The notes beneath the pieces are model-generated. The model had not been told where the DNA came from. It worked only from the letters and a program-made list of their open reading frames with translations, and ran no database searches. A program made the position numbers and the translations under genes. DNA of 7,465 nt from Acidobacteriota bacterium (GTDB taxonomy: Bacteria; Acidobacteriota; Terriglobia; Terriglobales; Acidobacteriaceae). Below are positions 6,766 through 7,465 of this stretch, in pieces. Numbering within the stretch: position 1 is the stretch's first letter; every line of letters begins with the position of its first letter. The stretch spans positions 1-7,465 of the forward strand of contig JAJXYW010000238.1 in NCBI GenBank assembly GCA_021780415.1, given 5' to 3'.

Positions 6766-7464
6766 CTAAGCCTCCACACCCTCCAACACCGCCGCGCTCG
6801 CCGCCTCTGTCCCGAACGCGCCCTCCCACTTCGCGATCACCACGCTCGCCAGGCAGTTCCCCACCACATTCACCGTCGTCCTCGCCATATCCATCAGCGC
6901 GTCGATCCCCAGAATCACAAAGATCGGCTCCACCGGAAGATGGAACGAAGACGCCGTCGCCAGCAACACCACCAGCATCGCCCGCGGAACCCCGGCCACG
7001 CCCTTGCTGGTCAGCATCAGCGTCACCATCATCACCAACTGCTGACCAATCGACAGGTGCATCCCCGCCGCCTGCGCCACAAAAATACTCGACACCGCCA
7101 GATACAGCGTCGAGCCATCCAGATTGAAGCTGTACCCCGCCGGAATCACAAACGCCACAATCCGTCGCGGAACCCCCAGCGCCTCCATCTGCTCCATCGC
7201 GCTCGGCAGCGCCGCCTGGCTGGTCGAAGTCGCAAACGCAATCGTCGCCGGCTCCGCCACCGCCGCCAGAAACCGCACCACCGGCACGCGGAACAGCAGC
7301 GCCACCGGCAGCAGCACGCACACCCCAAACACCACCAGCGCTCCATACAGTGTCGCCAGCAGCTTGGTCAGGTTCACCAGGATGCCCAGCCCCATGTGGC
7401 CCACCGTGTACGCCATCGCCGCCCCCACCGCCACCGGCGCAAAGTACATCACCACATTCGTCAA
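6766..7464 (-). CDS. Dicarboxylate/amino acid:cation symporter (DAACS/SDF family), C-terminal part
   Basis: Secondary transporter of the GltP/DctA/GltPh family, importing acidic amino acids or C4-dicarboxylates with H+ or Na+ across the inner membrane. Only the last 232 codons are present. The frame is open to the window edge and the family is usually about 400-450 residues, so the N-terminal half lies outside; the TTG at the edge is not a start. Counting from the first visible codon: membrane segments with YFAPVAVGAA (7-16) and a second near 36-58; the HP1 re-entrant loop ATSTSQAALP (78-87); the TM7 motif IPAGYSFNLDG (107-117); the HP2 loop TSKGVAGVP (152-160); and the TM8 motif DMARTTVNVVGN (192-203). 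Arg195 aligns with GltPh Arg397, which binds the substrate side-chain carboxylate. Asn203 replaces the Na+-binding Asp405 of GltPh, as in E. coli DctA. This leans towards an acidic substrate but does not settle the coupling ion. It converges on the hydrolase gene. Confidence 0.93.
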   Translation of the reverse strand: MTNVVMYFAPVAVGAAMAYTVGHMGLGILVNLTKLLATLYGALVVFGVCVLLPVALLFRVPVVRFLAAVAEPATIAFATSTSQAALPSAMEQMEALGVPRRIVAFVIPAGYSFNLDGSTLYLAVSSIFVAQAAGMHLSIGQQLVMMVTLMLTSKGVAGVPRAMLVVLLATASSFHLPVEPIFVILGIDALMDMARTTVNVVGNCLASVVIAKWEGAFGTEAASAAVLEGVEA

Positions 7465-7465
7465 C

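Noticed and set aside
6766..7464. Reading the symporter as a complete short gene starting at the edge TTG
   Set aside because: The first visible residues correspond to the middle of the DAACS fold, so the protein is cut by the window edge and not naturally truncated.
1..7465. A defence, secretion, biosynthetic or mobile system spanning the window
   Set aside because: Gene orientations alternate and the products are common housekeeping, transport and hydrolase families. No nuclease, helicase, transposase, reverse transcriptase, integrase, toxin or repeat array was seen.

Overview
The window looks like ordinary chromosome from a GC-rich bacterium. Coding strands are strongly C-biased: codons such as CTC, GCC, ATC, ACC and GTC dominate in every gene. 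This, together with a very divergent Dxs, a large anchored penicillin-acylase homologue and an exported esterase, would fit an acidobacterium of the Terriglobia/Acidobacteriaceae type. That placement is inference from style, not proof. I see no phage, transposon, CRISPR array, tRNA or rRNA, and no convincing new multi-gene system.

Layout: (1) bases 2-2764, plus strand, a penicillin-acylase-family Ntn hydrolase whose start lies before the window; (2) 2928-3455, plus strand, a small SRPBCC (START-like) protein; (3) 3465-5336, minus strand, dxs, which meets the SRPBCC gene tail to tail across 9 bases; (4) 5596-6705, plus strand, a secreted alpha/beta hydrolase, diverging from dxs across a 259-base gap; (5) 6766-7464, minus strand, the C-terminal half of a DAACS-type dicarboxylate/amino-acid symporter that runs off the right edge and converges on the hydrolase.

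The genes do not form an obvious operon. Orientation changes at nearly every boundary, and no shared pathway is evident. The acylase and the hydrolase act outside the cytoplasm. Dxs opens the non-mevalonate isoprenoid pathway. The symporter imports acidic solutes. The SRPBCC protein has no assignable ligand.

The points most worth checking are: an odd low-complexity insert with aberrant codon use inside the acylase; a CxxC pair four residues before the acylase nucleophile; the GDA-type motif set of Dxs; hairpins without U-tracts at three gene ends; possible leaderless starts; and a Pro/Asn-rich hydrolase tail whose opposite strand is G-run rich.
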